A stretch of DNA of 64,000 nt from Pseudomonas frederiksbergensis (lineage in GTDB: Bacteria > Pseudomonadota > Gammaproteobacteria > Pseudomonadales > Pseudomonadaceae): NCBI RefSeq assembly GCF_001874645.1, contig NZ_CP017886.1, positions 3,100,001 through 3,164,000 on the forward strand, given 5' to 3'. This document shows positions 1 to 8,908 of this stretch, piece by piece. A program made the translations under genes and the position numbers. A model generated the notes under the pieces. The model searched no databases. It saw only the letters and a list, made by a program, of their open reading frames with translations, and was not told where the DNA came from. The first letter of the stretch is position 1. Each line of letters starts with the position of its first letter.

Positions 1-950
1 CCGGCCTCCAGCGCCTGCAAGGCCGCGAGGGCCGCGACCACGGTTTTACCGGCGCCAACGTCGCCCTGAATCAGCCGCAGCATCGGCTCGTGCTGGCTCA
101 AGTCGTAGGCGATTTCATTGCCCACCCGTTGCTGCGCGCCGGTCGGCGGGAAGCCGAGGTTAGCCAGATACTGAGCCGGCAGCCTGGTGGCCTTGGGCAT
201 GGCCGGCGCCCGCAGCGCCCGCATGCTTTCACGCAGGCGTTGCTGCGACAGCTGATGGGTCAGCAGTTCTTCGAAGGCCAGACGGTGCTGCGCCCAGTGA
301 TGACCGAGGGCGAGTTCGTCGACATCGGCGTCGGCGGGCGGGTGATGCAGGTAGCGGATCGCGTCGGCCAGCGGCGCCAGTTGGTAGTCCCGCGCCAGCT
401 CTTGTGGCAGCCAGTCAGGCAGGCTGCTGGGGCCGAGCAGCGTCAGGGTTTGCATGCACAGTTGGCGCAGACGCTGTTGGGTCAGGCCTTCGGTGAGCGG
501 GTAGACCGGCGTCAGGGTTTCATCCACCGGCGGCGGTTCGTCGCCGGTGATGGCGCGGTATTCCGGGTGGTAGATTTCCAGCCCCGACGCACCGGGCCGG
601 GCCTCGCCGTAGCAGCGCACACGGGTGCCGCGTTTCAGGCCTTCCTTTTGTGCGTTGCTGAAATGGTAGAAGCGCAGGCTGAGCCCGCCGGTGCCATCCT
701 GCAGGCGCACGACCAGGCTGCGGCGGCGGCCCATGACCACGTCGGCGCCGCTGACGGTGCCTTCGATCACCGCATCCTGACCCGGCCGCAAGTGGCCGAT
801 CGGCACCACGCGGGTGCGATCCTGGTAGCGCAGCGGCAGGTGGAACAGCACGTCCTGGAGGTTTTCCAGGCCGACCTTGGCCAGTTTTTCGGCCATGGCT
901 TCGCCAACACCCTTGAGTGCCGTGACCGACACCTGCGACAGCTCTGTCAT
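1..950 (-). CDS. recG: ATP-dependent DNA helicase RecG (N-terminal part, cut by window edge)
   Basis: RecG remodels stalled replication forks and Holliday junctions in the cytoplasm. Reading down from an ATG at 948-950 gives about 316 residues beginning MTELSQVSVTALKGVG, with the N-terminal wedge/OB region (roughly residues 1-200) and, at the window edge, the helicase Walker A segment GDVGAGKT. The rest of the helicase domains lie outside the window. The start is 9 bp downstream of the oxyR stop, so oxyR and recG are probably co-transcribed, an arrangement known in P. aeruginosa. Family assignment is secure from the wedge and Walker A sequence; only the truncation by the window limits it. Confidence 0.93.
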   Translation of the reverse strand, partial: MTELSQVSVTALKGVGEAMAEKLAKVGLENLQDVLFHLPLRYQDRTRVVPIGHLRPGQDAVIEGTVSGADVVMGRRRSLVVRLQDGTGGLSLRFYHFSNAQKEGLKRGTRVRCYGEARPGASGLEIYHPEYRAITGDEPPPVDETLTPVYPLTEGLTQQRLRQLCMQTLTLLGPSSLPDWLPQELARDYQLAPLADAIRYLHHPPADADVDELALGHHWAQHRLAFEELLTHQLSQQRLRESMRALRAPAMPKATRLPAQYLANLGFPPTGAQQRVGNEIAYDLSQHEPMLRLIQGDVGAGKTVVAALAALQALEA

Positions 951-959
951 GGCTAACGC

Positions 960-1883
960 TTAACCCGCAACCGCTGGCGGCTTGGCCACCGAGCACAGGC
1001 GGATCGAGTCAGCGAGGATTTCAATCGCTTTTGGCCGTGGGAAGCTGGCGCGCCAGGCGATGGCCACGGTGCGGAACGGCACTGGCGGCGTCAGTGGGCG
1101 CACTTCGAGCACGCCGGGGGCGTAGTGATGGCTGTCGACGGCCGAGAGCGGCAGGATCGAGATGCCCAGGCCGGAGGCGACCATGTGCCGAATGGTTTCC
1201 AGGGAGCTGGATTCGACCGTGGTGTGCTTGGCACCATCGTTGCCTTTGGCCAGGGTCGGGCAAGCTTCGAGCACCTGATCGCGGAAGCAGTGGCCTTCGC
1301 CGAGCAGCAGCAGGCTCTTGTCGTTGAGCAGGCTGGCGTCGATGCTTTCTTTCTCGGTCCACGGGTGCTGGGCCGGCATCAGGACGTAGAACGGCTCGTC
1401 GTAGAGTGGCAGGGTCAGCACATCGGCTTCGTTGAACGGCAGGGCGATGATGATCGCGTCGAGCTCGCCGTTGCGCAGTTTGTCGCGCAGTACGTGGGTG
1501 AAGTTTTCTTCGATGTACAACGGCATCTGCGGGGCGACCCGGTGCAGTTGTGGAATCAGGTGCGGGAACAGGTACGGGCCGACGGTGTAGATCGCGCCGA
1601 CTTTCAGCGGGGCGGTCAGCTGGTTTTTACCGGCCTGGGCCAGCTCGCGAATGCCTTGGGCCTGTTCGAGGACTTTCTGGGCCTGGGCGACGATGCCTTC
1701 GCCGACCGGGGTCAGGCGCACCGCGCTTTTGCTGCGCTCGAAAATCAGCACACCGAGTTCGTCTTCAAGCTTTTTCACGCCCACCGACAGGGTTGGCTGG
1801 CTGACGTGGCAACGTTCGGCCGCGTGACCGAAATGCTGCTCTTGGGCGAGGGTAACGATGTAGCGTAATTCTGTGAGGGTCAT
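960..1883 (-). CDS. oxyR: LysR-type hydrogen peroxide sensor OxyR
   Basis: OxyR is a redox-switched transcription activator of catalase and alkyl hydroperoxide reductase genes. The 307-residue product starts MTLTELRYIV with a winged helix-turn-helix (residues about 1-60) followed by the LysR effector domain. The segment GHCFRDQVLEAC carries two cysteines nine residues apart, matching the Cys199/Cys208 disulfide pair of E. coli OxyR. A longer open frame continues upstream to 2009 but lacks family homology, so the ATG at 1883 is chosen. The length fits the usual 305-310. It lies upstream of recG in a likely operon. Confidence 0.96.
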   Translation of the reverse strand: MTLTELRYIVTLAQEQHFGHAAERCHVSQPTLSVGVKKLEDELGVLIFERSKSAVRLTPVGEGIVAQAQKVLEQAQGIRELAQAGKNQLTAPLKVGAIYTVGPYLFPHLIPQLHRVAPQMPLYIEENFTHVLRDKLRNGELDAIIIALPFNEADVLTLPLYDEPFYVLMPAQHPWTEKESIDASLLNDKSLLLLGEGHCFRDQVLEACPTLAKGNDGAKHTTVESSSLETIRHMVASGLGISILPLSAVDSHHYAPGVLEVRPLTPPVPFRTVAIAWRASFPRPKAIEILADSIRLCSVAKPPAVAG

Positions 1884-2000
1884 AGCGGGCGTCCATGAAG
1901 ATGCGGCCAAGCATACCGGCTGCAATCGATAGACGCACGTTATCAGACTGGGGGAGCAGAGCGACACTGGGCAATGCCTGTTTGGCGCTGGCAGATATGC

Positions 2001-2024
2001 AAAAGGCACCTTTCGGTGCCTTTC
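2001..2024 (-). terminator. Small hairpin downstream of tonB
   Basis: A perfect inverted repeat, AAAGGCACC with loop TTTC and GGTGCCTTT, is followed on the minus strand by a short T run. It lies between tonB and oxyR and could end tonB transcription. Confidence 0.5.
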
Positions 2025-2052
2025 ATAAAAGATCGAAGATCGCTTCCGCTTC

Positions 2053-2185
2053 TGTAGCAGCTGCCGCAGGCTGCGTTCGGCTGCGCAGCAGTCGTAGAAT
2101 CAGGCACCGCGGTCGTTCAAGTAAATCGCGCGTATAGGATTTACGACTGCTGCGCAGCCGAACGCAGCCTGCGGCAGCTGCTACA
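2053..2185. repeat. Long REPIN variant: two 45-bp inverted arms
   Basis: Two arms of about 45 bp, at 2053-2099 and 2138-2185, are near-perfect reverse complements around a roughly 40-bp loop. Each arm begins like the other REPs here (TGTAGCAGCTGCCGCAGG) but continues with an extra TTCGGCTGCGCAGCAGTCGTA part not found in the other loci. It occupies the gap downstream of tonB. Confidence 0.85.
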
Positions 2186-2195
2186 AGGCTGGTCT

Positions 2196-2945
2196 TCAGC
2201 GTCGGCGTTTTTCCAGGGAGTAAGCGAACGGTGCGACGATTTCGATCGAGCCGTTGCTCAGCATGTCGGCCGGTGGCTTGGGCAGTGGCTGGGCGCGGCG
2301 GATCATTTCCAGGGTGGCCCGGTCCAGATCGGCGTTGCCGGAGCGACCGACCAGCTCGTACGACAATACCTTGCCTTCAGCGTCGACCACGAAGCGCAGA
2401 CGGTTCAAGCCTTCCTTGCCACGCGATTGGGCGGCCGGCGGGTACTTCTTGTACTTGGCCAGGTGCGCCAGCAGCGTGCTTTGCCAACTTTCCTTGGCCG
2501 CATTCTGCGCAGGCGACGGGCCGGGGGCAGGTTGCGCGGATTTCTCCGTCGGAGCGTTGGTCGGCTGTGCGTCGCTGGGTTTTTCCTCAGCCGGTTTTTC
2601 CTTCGGCGGCTCAGGCTTTTTCTCCACCGGTTTGGGCGGTTGAGGCTTGGGCTTGGGTTTGACCGGTTTGGGCACCGAGATCGTCGGTTTTGGCGCTTCC
2701 GCAAGTTTCGGCAACGGCAGCTCTTCGGCCGGGGCCGGTGGTTGTGGCGGCGTGATGACCTTGGGCGGTGCGGGCGACGGCGGTGCCGGAACCGGCGCCA
2801 ACTCGACCATCATCGCCATCGGCGGCAGCTCGACTGGCGGTGAGGACTTCCAGTTGAGTGCGAGCATAATCGCGACCGCATGGACGCCCAGCACCACGGC
2901 CAGGCTACCACCGTAACGCGTCAGCTTTTGGCGCGTCGTGATCAT
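2196..2945 (-). CDS. tonB: Energy transducer TonB
   Basis: TonB couples the inner-membrane proton motive force to outer-membrane siderophore, haem and vitamin receptors. The 249-residue protein has an N-terminal membrane anchor (residues about 13-32), a long Pro/Lys/Glu-rich periplasmic spacer (about 40-150, with runs such as KPKPKPQPPKP) and a C-terminal TonB domain containing YPPAAQSRGKEG. The start overlaps the exbD stop by an ATGA motif, so it is the last gene of exbB-exbD-tonB. Uptake of iron complexes is the expected role; Fur control is likely but no clear Fur box was found. Confidence 0.94.
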   Translation of the reverse strand: MITTRQKLTRYGGSLAVVLGVHAVAIMLALNWKSSPPVELPPMAMMVELAPVPAPPSPAPPKVITPPQPPAPAEELPLPKLAEAPKPTISVPKPVKPKPKPQPPKPVEKKPEPPKEKPAEEKPSDAQPTNAPTEKSAQPAPGPSPAQNAAKESWQSTLLAHLAKYKKYPPAAQSRGKEGLNRLRFVVDAEGKVLSYELVGRSGNADLDRATLEMIRRAQPLPKPPADMLSNGSIEIVAPFAYSLEKRRR

Positions 2946-3370
2946 TTCTTGGCTGCCGTCTCAAGTCCGACCAGACCGACTTTCAGGTAGCCGGCGGCCC
3001 GCAGGGCATCCATCACGTGCATCAGGTCGCCGTAGTCCACGCCTTTATCGGCTTGGAAGAAGATGGTCGTGTCCTTCTTGCCCTGGGTCCGTGCGTCGAG
3101 GGTCGCGCCGAGGGTTTCGGTTTTGACTTCGTCTTCGCCCAGGTACAGGCGCTGGTCGGCCTTGACGCTGAGGAACACCGGTTTCTCCGGCCGCTGCGCC
3201 GGTTTGGCGGTCGAGGCGGGGAGGTCGACCTTGATGTCCACGGTGGCCAGCGGGGCGGCCACCATGAAGATGATCAGCAGCACCAGCATCACGTCGATGA
3301 ACGGCGTGACGTTGATTTCGTGGTTCTCGGCGAGATCGTCGTCCGCGCCTTCCTTTAAATGCAAGCCCAT
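2942..3370 (-). CDS. exbD: Biopolymer transport protein ExbD
   Basis: ExbD forms the proton-conducting motor with ExbB that energises TonB. The 142-residue protein has a short cytoplasmic N-terminus, one membrane segment (about residues 22-42) containing the conserved aspartate in the phrase NVTPFIDVMLVLLIIF, and a periplasmic domain. It begins 6 bp after the exbB stop and ends in an ATGA overlap with tonB. The length is normal for the family. Confidence 0.95.
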   Translation of the reverse strand: MGLHLKEGADDDLAENHEINVTPFIDVMLVLLIIFMVAAPLATVDIKVDLPASTAKPAQRPEKPVFLSVKADQRLYLGEDEVKTETLGATLDARTQGKKDTTIFFQADKGVDYGDLMHVMDALRAAGYLKVGLVGLETAAKK

Positions 3371-3376
3371 GACGGA

Positions 3377-4372
3377 TTACCCTACTTTGACCATGTGCGG
3401 TTGCGAGGCAGTGCGCTCGGCCGGCAGGTGGTCAAGGTCGCGGCTGACCAGCAGCAGGACTTCAGCCGAGGCGTCGGAAACCTGAGCCTTGTAACCGGCG
3501 ATGGAGCGGGCGAAGACGTTGTAGATGACGACCGCAGGAATCGCAGCCACCAGGCCCAGCGCGGTGGCCAGCAAGGCTTCGGCGATGCCGGGAGCCACGA
3601 CCGCGAGGTTGGTGGTCTGGGTTTTGGCGATGCCGATGAAGCTGTTCATGATGCCCCACACGGTGCCGAACAGCCCCACGAACGGTGCGGTGGAGCCGAT
3701 GGTGGCCAGCACGCCGGTGCCGCTGCTCATGTTGCGGCCACAGGCGGCGACCAGGCGCTCGAGACGGAAGCTGACGCGTTCCTTGATGCCTTCTTTTTCG
3801 CGGCTGTTGGCCGACAGGCGCATTTCTTCCAGCGCGTCGTGGACCAGCAGGTTGGCGAGGGTGCCTTCCTTGGCCGCACTGACACTGGCTTCTTTAAGGG
3901 TGGTGGCTTTTTTCAGGCTGGCGATTTCACCGCGCAGACGACGCTTGGCGCCCAGCAACTCAAGGCCTTTGGCGATCCAGATAGTCCAGGTGATGATCGA
4001 GGCGATCGCCAGACCGATCATCACGATTTTCACGATGATGTCGGCGTTCTGGTACATGCCCCATGGCGACAGGTCGTGGGCCATGCCCAGGGAGTTGTCG
4101 GCTTCGAGGACTTCTGGTGCGTCAGCGGCAGCGCCTTCGGCGGCCAGTGCCGGGTCGGCGGCGACGGGCGTCACGACCGGGACGGCGTGGTCAGCGTTTG
4201 CGTGAACGGCTGGGGCAGAGGCTGTCGCGGCCGGTGCGGCGGCGGTCGGCTCATCGGCGAACGCGGCACTGGGGGCCAGCAGCAAGCTGAACAGCAGTGC
4301 GGCGACCGCGCTCATGGCGCGAGATGGGCGAGTAAGCGTGGTTGGCGAAGCGGAGAGAGGATTACGTGTCAT
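3377..4372 (-). CDS. exbB: TonB-system energizer ExbB
   Basis: ExbB is the multi-pass inner-membrane scaffold of the TonB motor. From the ATG at 4372 the product has 331 residues: a cleavable signal-like segment (AALLFSLLLAPSAAFA), an Ala/Pro-rich periplasmic stretch of about 70 residues, then the MotA/TolQ/ExbB core with three membrane segments and the conserved GLFGTVWGIM region. The long N-terminal extension is typical of Pseudomonas ExbB1. The frame is open for 34 more codons upstream, but these look non-coding. First gene of exbB-exbD-tonB. Confidence 0.93.
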   Translation of the reverse strand: MTRNPLSASPTTLTRPSRAMSAVAALLFSLLLAPSAAFADEPTAAAPAATASAPAVHANADHAVPVVTPVAADPALAAEGAAADAPEVLEADNSLGMAHDLSPWGMYQNADIIVKIVMIGLAIASIITWTIWIAKGLELLGAKRRLRGEIASLKKATTLKEASVSAAKEGTLANLLVHDALEEMRLSANSREKEGIKERVSFRLERLVAACGRNMSSGTGVLATIGSTAPFVGLFGTVWGIMNSFIGIAKTQTTNLAVVAPGIAEALLATALGLVAAIPAVVIYNVFARSIAGYKAQVSDASAEVLLLVSRDLDHLPAERTASQPHMVKVG

Positions 4373-4439
4373 GCTGGCCGGACCTGAGAGAAAAAGAGGG
4401 TTTAATGTCCTTCCAGGCCTCGTGGGCCGAGAACAAAAG

Positions 4440-4500
4440 TGGCAGGCATTATTGCAAGTAATTCTTGTTAACAAAAGTAATAGAGTCTCTTTTTTCTTTG
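4440..4500. promoter_or_regulatory. AT-rich divergent promoter region with a 10-bp palindrome
   Basis: The interval between exbB and the divergent epimerase-like gene is strikingly AT-rich and contains the perfect palindrome TTGTTAACAA (4465-4474). It is probably the control region for exbB-exbD-tonB. A Fur site would be expected here, but the match to the 19-bp Fur consensus is weak. Confidence 0.35.
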
Positions 4501-4560
4501 ATTGCTAGCCGCGCGTCTAATGCCAAGGCTAGCCTGTACCTTTCTGATGGGAGAATTTTG

Positions 4561-5418
4561 ATGTCCGCGCCTTCTGTTTTAATCGCCGGTTGTGGCGATG
4601 TCGGCGGCCGTCTGGCCACTCAATTGCTGGCCTCAGGGTGGGAGGTTCATGGCCTGCGGCGTGACATCTCACGCCTGCCCGAGGGCGTTATTGGCGTTGC
4701 CGGCGACTTGTTCAATGAAGACTGTCCGGCGACCTGGCCCGTCGGTGCGGTGGATTACCTGGTGTATTGCGCGGCCGCCACCGATCACGATGAAGCCGGC
4801 TACCGCGCCGCTTATGTCCAGGGCTTGCAGCATGTGCTGGGTTGGCTGAACGACTACGGTCAGGCACCGAAGCGCTTGCTGTTTGTCTCCAGCAGCAGCG
4901 TTTATGGTCAGCAGAACGGTGAGTGGATCGATGAAACGTCGCCGACTCAAGCGGACGGCTATTCCGGGCGGGTGATGCTGGAAGCTGAGCAGGTTGCTTT
5001 AAACGGCGGCATCCCTGCCAGTCTGGTGCGCTTGACCGGGATTTACGGCCCGGGTCGTGAGTGGCTGTTGAGCCAAGTGCGTCAGGGGTATCGCGTCGCG
5101 ATTGACCCGCCGCTGTATGCCAACCGGATTCATGTGGATGACGCGGCCGGGTTGTTGGCGTTCCTGTTACTGCGTGCCGAACGCGGTGAGTCGCTGGAGG
5201 GCTGCTATATCGGCGTCGACGATGCGCCCGCGCCACTGGCGGACGTGGTGGGCTGGTTGCGCGAGTACCTTGGGGTGACCGAGTGGGCCGAGGACGCCAG
5301 CGTGCGCCGTACCGGCAGCAAGCGTTGCAGCAACGCCCGCGCCAAGGCCCTGGGCTGGACGCCGCGTTATCCGAGCTTTCGTGAAGGGTATGCAGCGATT
5401 CTTGAAGGGCGTTGCTGA
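4561..5418 (+). CDS. NAD(P)-dependent epimerase/dehydrogenase-like protein (YeeZ family)
   Basis: This is an atypical short-chain dehydrogenase of 285 residues. The N-terminus has a Rossmann motif GCGDVGGRLA, and SSSSVYGQ and GIYGPGREW follow in the positions seen in sugar-nucleotide epimerases. The classical YxxxK catalytic pair is not obvious, which is common in the YeeZ group. The substrate is unknown. The ATG at 4561 is preceded by GGGAGA at a good distance; an upstream extension in the same frame lies in the AT-rich promoter zone and was rejected. It is divergent from exbB and ends at a REPIN. Confidence 0.82.
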   Translation: MSAPSVLIAGCGDVGGRLATQLLASGWEVHGLRRDISRLPEGVIGVAGDLFNEDCPATWPVGAVDYLVYCAAATDHDEAGYRAAYVQGLQHVLGWLNDYGQAPKRLLFVSSSSVYGQQNGEWIDETSPTQADGYSGRVMLEAEQVALNGGIPASLVRLTGIYGPGREWLLSQVRQGYRVAIDPPLYANRIHVDDAAGLLAFLLLRAERGESLEGCYIGVDDAPAPLADVVGWLREYLGVTEWAEDASVRRTGSKRCSNARAKALGWTPRYPSFREGYAAILEGRC

Positions 5419-5425
5419 CAAACAG

Positions 5426-5521
5426 AAAGATCGTCCGAACGCGGCCCGAGCCTGCGGCAGCTCCTACACCGAATATCTGTAGGAGCTGCCGCAGGCTCGG
5501 GCCGCGTTCGGACGATCTTTT
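5426..5521. repeat. REPIN, extended subtype in both arms
   Basis: Two 43-bp arms (5426-5468 and 5478-5520) are near-perfect inverted copies around a 9-bp loop. Both carry the extended subtype, in which TCCGAACGCGGCCCGA replaces the usual CA between AAAGATCG and GCCTGCGGCAGCTCC. It sits between two convergent genes and may also act as a bidirectional terminator. Confidence 0.9.
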
Positions 5522-5530
5522 AATCTGGAA

Positions 5531-6271
5531 TCACTGTTTTTCCAGTGTCCATTGGCGATTGCCAGGGGCGAACGAAGGCACTTCGTCTGCCTGGGATCCG
5601 TTGACCGCCTGGAAGATCTCCATCTGTTTGCCGTTGCGGGTAAAGATCCACGGGTTGCCCTGGCCGCTCAGTTGCAGCCAGACGGTGTCGTGGCCGCCGC
5701 TCATGGAGGCGCAGTCGCCTGCCAGGCACAGCGCGTAACGGTCAGCGCCGGGCAGGCCTTGAACGGCGCCATCGGCCTGGAACTGAACGGTGCTGCCAAT
5801 GCCTGGACCGTCGACGATCTTCCAGCTACCGCCGAGGTACGCCGAGTACAGCGCGCGTTCGAAGCTGGCGCCCAGTGGCGCGCCCTCAGGAGCGGCATCT
5901 GTGGCGCGGTCAAACAGTTGCCCTGGCTCGTTGTCGTTGGCCACTTGCTGCAATTGTTTGCCGTCGCGCTTCAATTCGGTGGCAGCGCTGCCATAAATCT
6001 CGATTTTCCAGGCGCCGGACTGCTCGCCCAGTACCTTGCCTTCGATTTTCTCGAAGCCATTGCTGTAGCGCGCCTGGCTGGCCTTGGTGTTGACGTCCCA
6101 CTCCAGGTTCGGGCCATAGGCCTGGAGTGCTTCACGCAGTGGGCCGCCCTTGGCCGCAGCATCGATTGCTGACTGGTTGATCCAGGTGCCACTGATGTCG
6201 CGGTCGGCAGGGTTGCTGGCGCAGCCACCGAGAAACACCGCGAGCAACGAGAGAGCTAGCGCTTTGCGCAT
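5531..6271 (-). CDS. Conserved lipoprotein of unknown function
   Basis: The 246-residue product begins with a lipoprotein signal: a charged start, the hydrophobic stretch ALALSLLAVFL, and the lipobox LGGC, giving a mature N-terminal cysteine at about residue 17. The rest is a soluble, probably periplasmic domain with two similar-looking blocks, each around an SGTW or SGGHDTVW phrase, which suggests a lipocalin-like beta structure (inference). I do not recognise a named family. The ATG at 6271 is preceded by AAGGA. Its upstream neighbour on the same strand is ridA, 56 bp away. Confidence 0.8.
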   Translation of the reverse strand: MRKALALSLLAVFLGGCASNPADRDISGTWINQSAIDAAAKGGPLREALQAYGPNLEWDVNTKASQARYSNGFEKIEGKVLGEQSGAWKIEIYGSAATELKRDGKQLQQVANDNEPGQLFDRATDAAPEGAPLGASFERALYSAYLGGSWKIVDGPGIGSTVQFQADGAVQGLPGADRYALCLAGDCASMSGGHDTVWLQLSGQGNPWIFTRNGKQMEIFQAVNGSQADEVPSFAPGNRQWTLEKQ

Positions 6272-6326
6272 GAGGAGATCCTTACAGAACGAAGTCGGCG
6301 CAGCCCAAGGGACTACGCCGTACGTG

Positions 6327-6707
6327 TTACTCGATGACCAGAATGGCATCCATTTCAACCTGCGAACCCTTTGGCAGGGCAGCCACGCCGATGGCGGCGC
6401 GCGCCGGGTAAGGCTGGTCGAAGTACTTGCCCATGATCTCGTTGACCTTGGCGAAGTGGCTCAGGTCGGTGAGGAAGATGTTCAGTTTGACGATGTCCTT
6501 GAATGAACCGCCAGCGGCTTCGGCCACGGCTTTGAGGTTCTCGAACACCTGGACGGTCTGGGCTTCGAAGCCTTCGACCAGTTCCATGGTTTTTGGATCG
6601 AGCGGGATCTGACCGGACATGTAGACGGTATTGCCAGCCTTGATCGCCTGGGAATAAGTACCGATGGCGGCCGGGGCCTTGTCGCTGGTGATAACAGTCT
6701 TGGTCAT
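6327..6707 (-). CDS. ridA: 2-iminobutanoate/2-iminopropanoate deaminase RidA
   Basis: RidA hydrolyses reactive enamine/imine intermediates released by PLP enzymes and so protects other PLP enzymes. The 126-residue protein has the family landmarks: GTYSQAI near the N-terminus, [10 protein letters not shown], and the C-terminal signature [20 protein letters not shown] with the arginine that holds the substrate carboxylate. It lies 38 bp downstream of spoT on the same strand, the usual place in Pseudomonas. A second RidA-family gene lies in the dadA operon at 33405. Confidence 0.93.
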   Translation of the reverse strand: MTKTVITSDKAPAAIGTYSQAIKAGNTVYMSGQIPLDPKTMELVEGFEAQTVQVFENLKAVAEAAGGSFKDIVKLNIFLTDLSHFAKVNEIMGKYFDQPYPARAAIGVAALPKGSQVEMDAILVIE

Positions 6708-6745
6708 TTATGACTCCTTGTAATTGGGGGGGCTATGTGGACGCG

Positions 6746-8851
6746 CTAAGCACGCATGCGGGTGATGCGAATCACCCCGGTCAGGGCGCGCAGTTTCTTG
6801 ATCACGCGGGCCAGGTGTACACGGTCGTGCACGCTGACCACCAGTTGGACCACGCTGATACGACCGTCGCGTTCGTCCATGCTGATTTTTTCGATGTTGC
6901 CGTCGGCAGCGTTGACGCTGCTGGCCAGCAAGGCAATCAGACCGCGCTGATGTTCCAGCTCGACGCGCAGTTCGACATTGAATTCGCCGGTGACATCCTT
7001 GGCCCACGAGAGCTGGATGCATTTTTCCGGGTTGTGGCGGATTTCGCTGATGTTGCGGCAGTTGTCCAGGTGCACGACCATGCCTTTGCCGGCGGACAGG
7101 TGGCCGACAATCGGGTCGCCCGGGATCGGCGTGCAGCACTTGGCGTAACTCAGCACCAGGCCTTCGGTCCCGCGAATCGCCAGCGGACCTTCCGGGCTTG
7201 GCAGCTGTTCGCCTTCGCCGAGCAGACGACGCGCCACGACGTAAGCCATGCGATTGCCCAGGCCGATGTCTTCCAGCAGGTCTTCGATCAGTTCGAGGCG
7301 GTATTCGTTGAGCATCACCTTGATGCGCTCGGCCGGGACTTTTTCCAGCGAGCTGTCGAAACCGTTGAGCACCTTGTTCAGCAGGCGTTCGCCCAGGCTG
7401 ATGGACTCGGAGCGGCGTTGCAGTTTCAGCGCGTGACGAATGTGCGTGCGGGCCTTGCCGGTGACCACGAAATTGAGCCACGCCGGGTTTGGCCGTGCGC
7501 CCGGCGCGCTGACGATCTCGACCGTCGAGCCGCTTTGCAGTGGTTCGGACAGCGGCGCCAGTCGACGATTGATCCGGCAGGCGATGCAGCTGTTGCCGAC
7601 GTCGGTGTGCACCGCGTAAGCGAAGTCGACCGCCGTGGAGCCTTTTGGCAGCTCCATGATCCGGCCCTTTGGCGTGAACACGTAGACCTCGTCCGGGAAC
7701 AGGTCGATCTTCACGCTTTCAATGAATTCCAGCGAATTGCCAGCGCGTTGCTGCATTTCCAGCACGCCTTTGACCCACTGGCGGGCGCGGGCGTGAGTGC
7801 CTTTTGGCTGCTCGTCGCCGCTGGATTTGTACAGCCAATGGGCGGCGATGCCGTTGTTGGCCATCTCTTCCATTTCACGGGTGCGGATCTGGATTTCGAT
7901 CGGTACGCCGTGCATGCCGAAGAGCGTGGTGTGCAGCGACTGATAGCCGTTGGCCTTGGGAATCGCGATGTAATCCTTGAAGCGCCCCGGCAGTGGTTTA
8001 TATAAGTTATGCACAGCACCCAGCACGCGGTAGCAGGTATCGACCTTGTCGACGATGATCCGGAACGCGTAGACGTCCATGATCTCGTTGAAAGCCCGAC
8101 GCTTGCCGCGCATTTTCGTGTAGATGCCGTAGAGGTGTTTCTGGCGACCGCTGACCTCGCCCTGAATGCCGTCGATGGCCAGGCAGTGGCTGAGGGATTC
8201 TTCGATCTTGTTGACGATTTCCTTGCGGTTGCCCCGGGCGCGCTTGACCGCCTGGTAGATCCGCGCGGAACGCATCGGGTGCATGGCCTTGAAGCCCAGG
8301 TCTTCGAACTCTATGCGGATGGCGTGCATGCCCAGCCGGTTGGCGATGGGTGCATAGATTTCCAGGGTTTCCTTGGCGATCCGCCGGCGTTTTTCACCGG
8401 ACAGGACTTCCAGCGTGCGCATGTTGTGCAAGCGGTCGGCCAGTTTCACCAGGATCACGCGAATGTCGCGGGCCATGGCCATGGCCATTTTCTGGAAGTT
8501 TTCGGCTTGGGCTTCGGCTTTGGTCTCGAAGTTCATCTGGGTCAGTTTGCTGACCCCGTCGACCAGTTCGGCCACGGTTTCGCCAAACTGCGCAGAGAGC
8601 GCTTCCTTGGCAATACCGGTGTCTTCGATCACGTCATGCAGCATCGCGGCCATCAGGCTCTGATGGTCCATGTGCATGTCGGCAAGAATGTTCGCGACCG
8701 CTAACGGGTGCGTGACGTACGCCTCGCCGCTGCGGCGGCGTTGGCCGTCGTGGGCTTGTTCGGCGTAGAAGTACGCTCGGCGGACCAGGTTGACCTGGTC
8801 AGTGCCGAGGTAGGTCGATAAGCGTTCGGCGAGGGCGTCTATGCTCGGCAT
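6746..8851 (-). CDS. spoT: Bifunctional (p)ppGpp synthase/hydrolase SpoT
   Basis: SpoT makes and degrades the stringent-response alarmones. The 701-residue product has, in order, an HD hydrolase domain (His48 in THPL and the HD pair in LHDVIEDT at 72-73), a synthetase domain with the RFKD motif that marks bifunctional enzymes rather than RelA (which has an acidic EXDD there), a TGS domain (about 385-445) and a C-terminal ACT domain ending RITRMRA. It sits in the conserved gmk-rpoZ-spoT-ridA order, with rpoZ 57 bp upstream. Confidence 0.97.
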   Translation of the reverse strand: MPSIDALAERLSTYLGTDQVNLVRRAYFYAEQAHDGQRRRSGEAYVTHPLAVANILADMHMDHQSLMAAMLHDVIEDTGIAKEALSAQFGETVAELVDGVSKLTQMNFETKAEAQAENFQKMAMAMARDIRVILVKLADRLHNMRTLEVLSGEKRRRIAKETLEIYAPIANRLGMHAIRIEFEDLGFKAMHPMRSARIYQAVKRARGNRKEIVNKIEESLSHCLAIDGIQGEVSGRQKHLYGIYTKMRGKRRAFNEIMDVYAFRIIVDKVDTCYRVLGAVHNLYKPLPGRFKDYIAIPKANGYQSLHTTLFGMHGVPIEIQIRTREMEEMANNGIAAHWLYKSSGDEQPKGTHARARQWVKGVLEMQQRAGNSLEFIESVKIDLFPDEVYVFTPKGRIMELPKGSTAVDFAYAVHTDVGNSCIACRINRRLAPLSEPLQSGSTVEIVSAPGARPNPAWLNFVVTGKARTHIRHALKLQRRSESISLGERLLNKVLNGFDSSLEKVPAERIKVMLNEYRLELIEDLLEDIGLGNRMAYVVARRLLGEGEQLPSPEGPLAIRGTEGLVLSYAKCCTPIPGDPIVGHLSAGKGMVVHLDNCRNISEIRHNPEKCIQLSWAKDVTGEFNVELRVELEHQRGLIALLASSVNAADGNIEKISMDERDGRISVVQLVVSVHDRVHLARVIKKLRALTGVIRITRMRA

Positions 8852-8908
8852 GATGACTCCTGCCGATGGCTGTGACCCCGCGCCGTTCTACGTCGACCAG
8901 GCATAGGC

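Noticed and set aside
960..1883. A longer start for oxyR at 2009
   Set aside because: The 42 extra residues lack similarity to LysR proteins; the ATG at 1883 gives the family N-terminus.
4440..4480. A Fur box upstream of exbB
   Set aside because: The region is AT-rich and regulation by Fur is expected, but the match to the 19-bp consensus is too weak to call.
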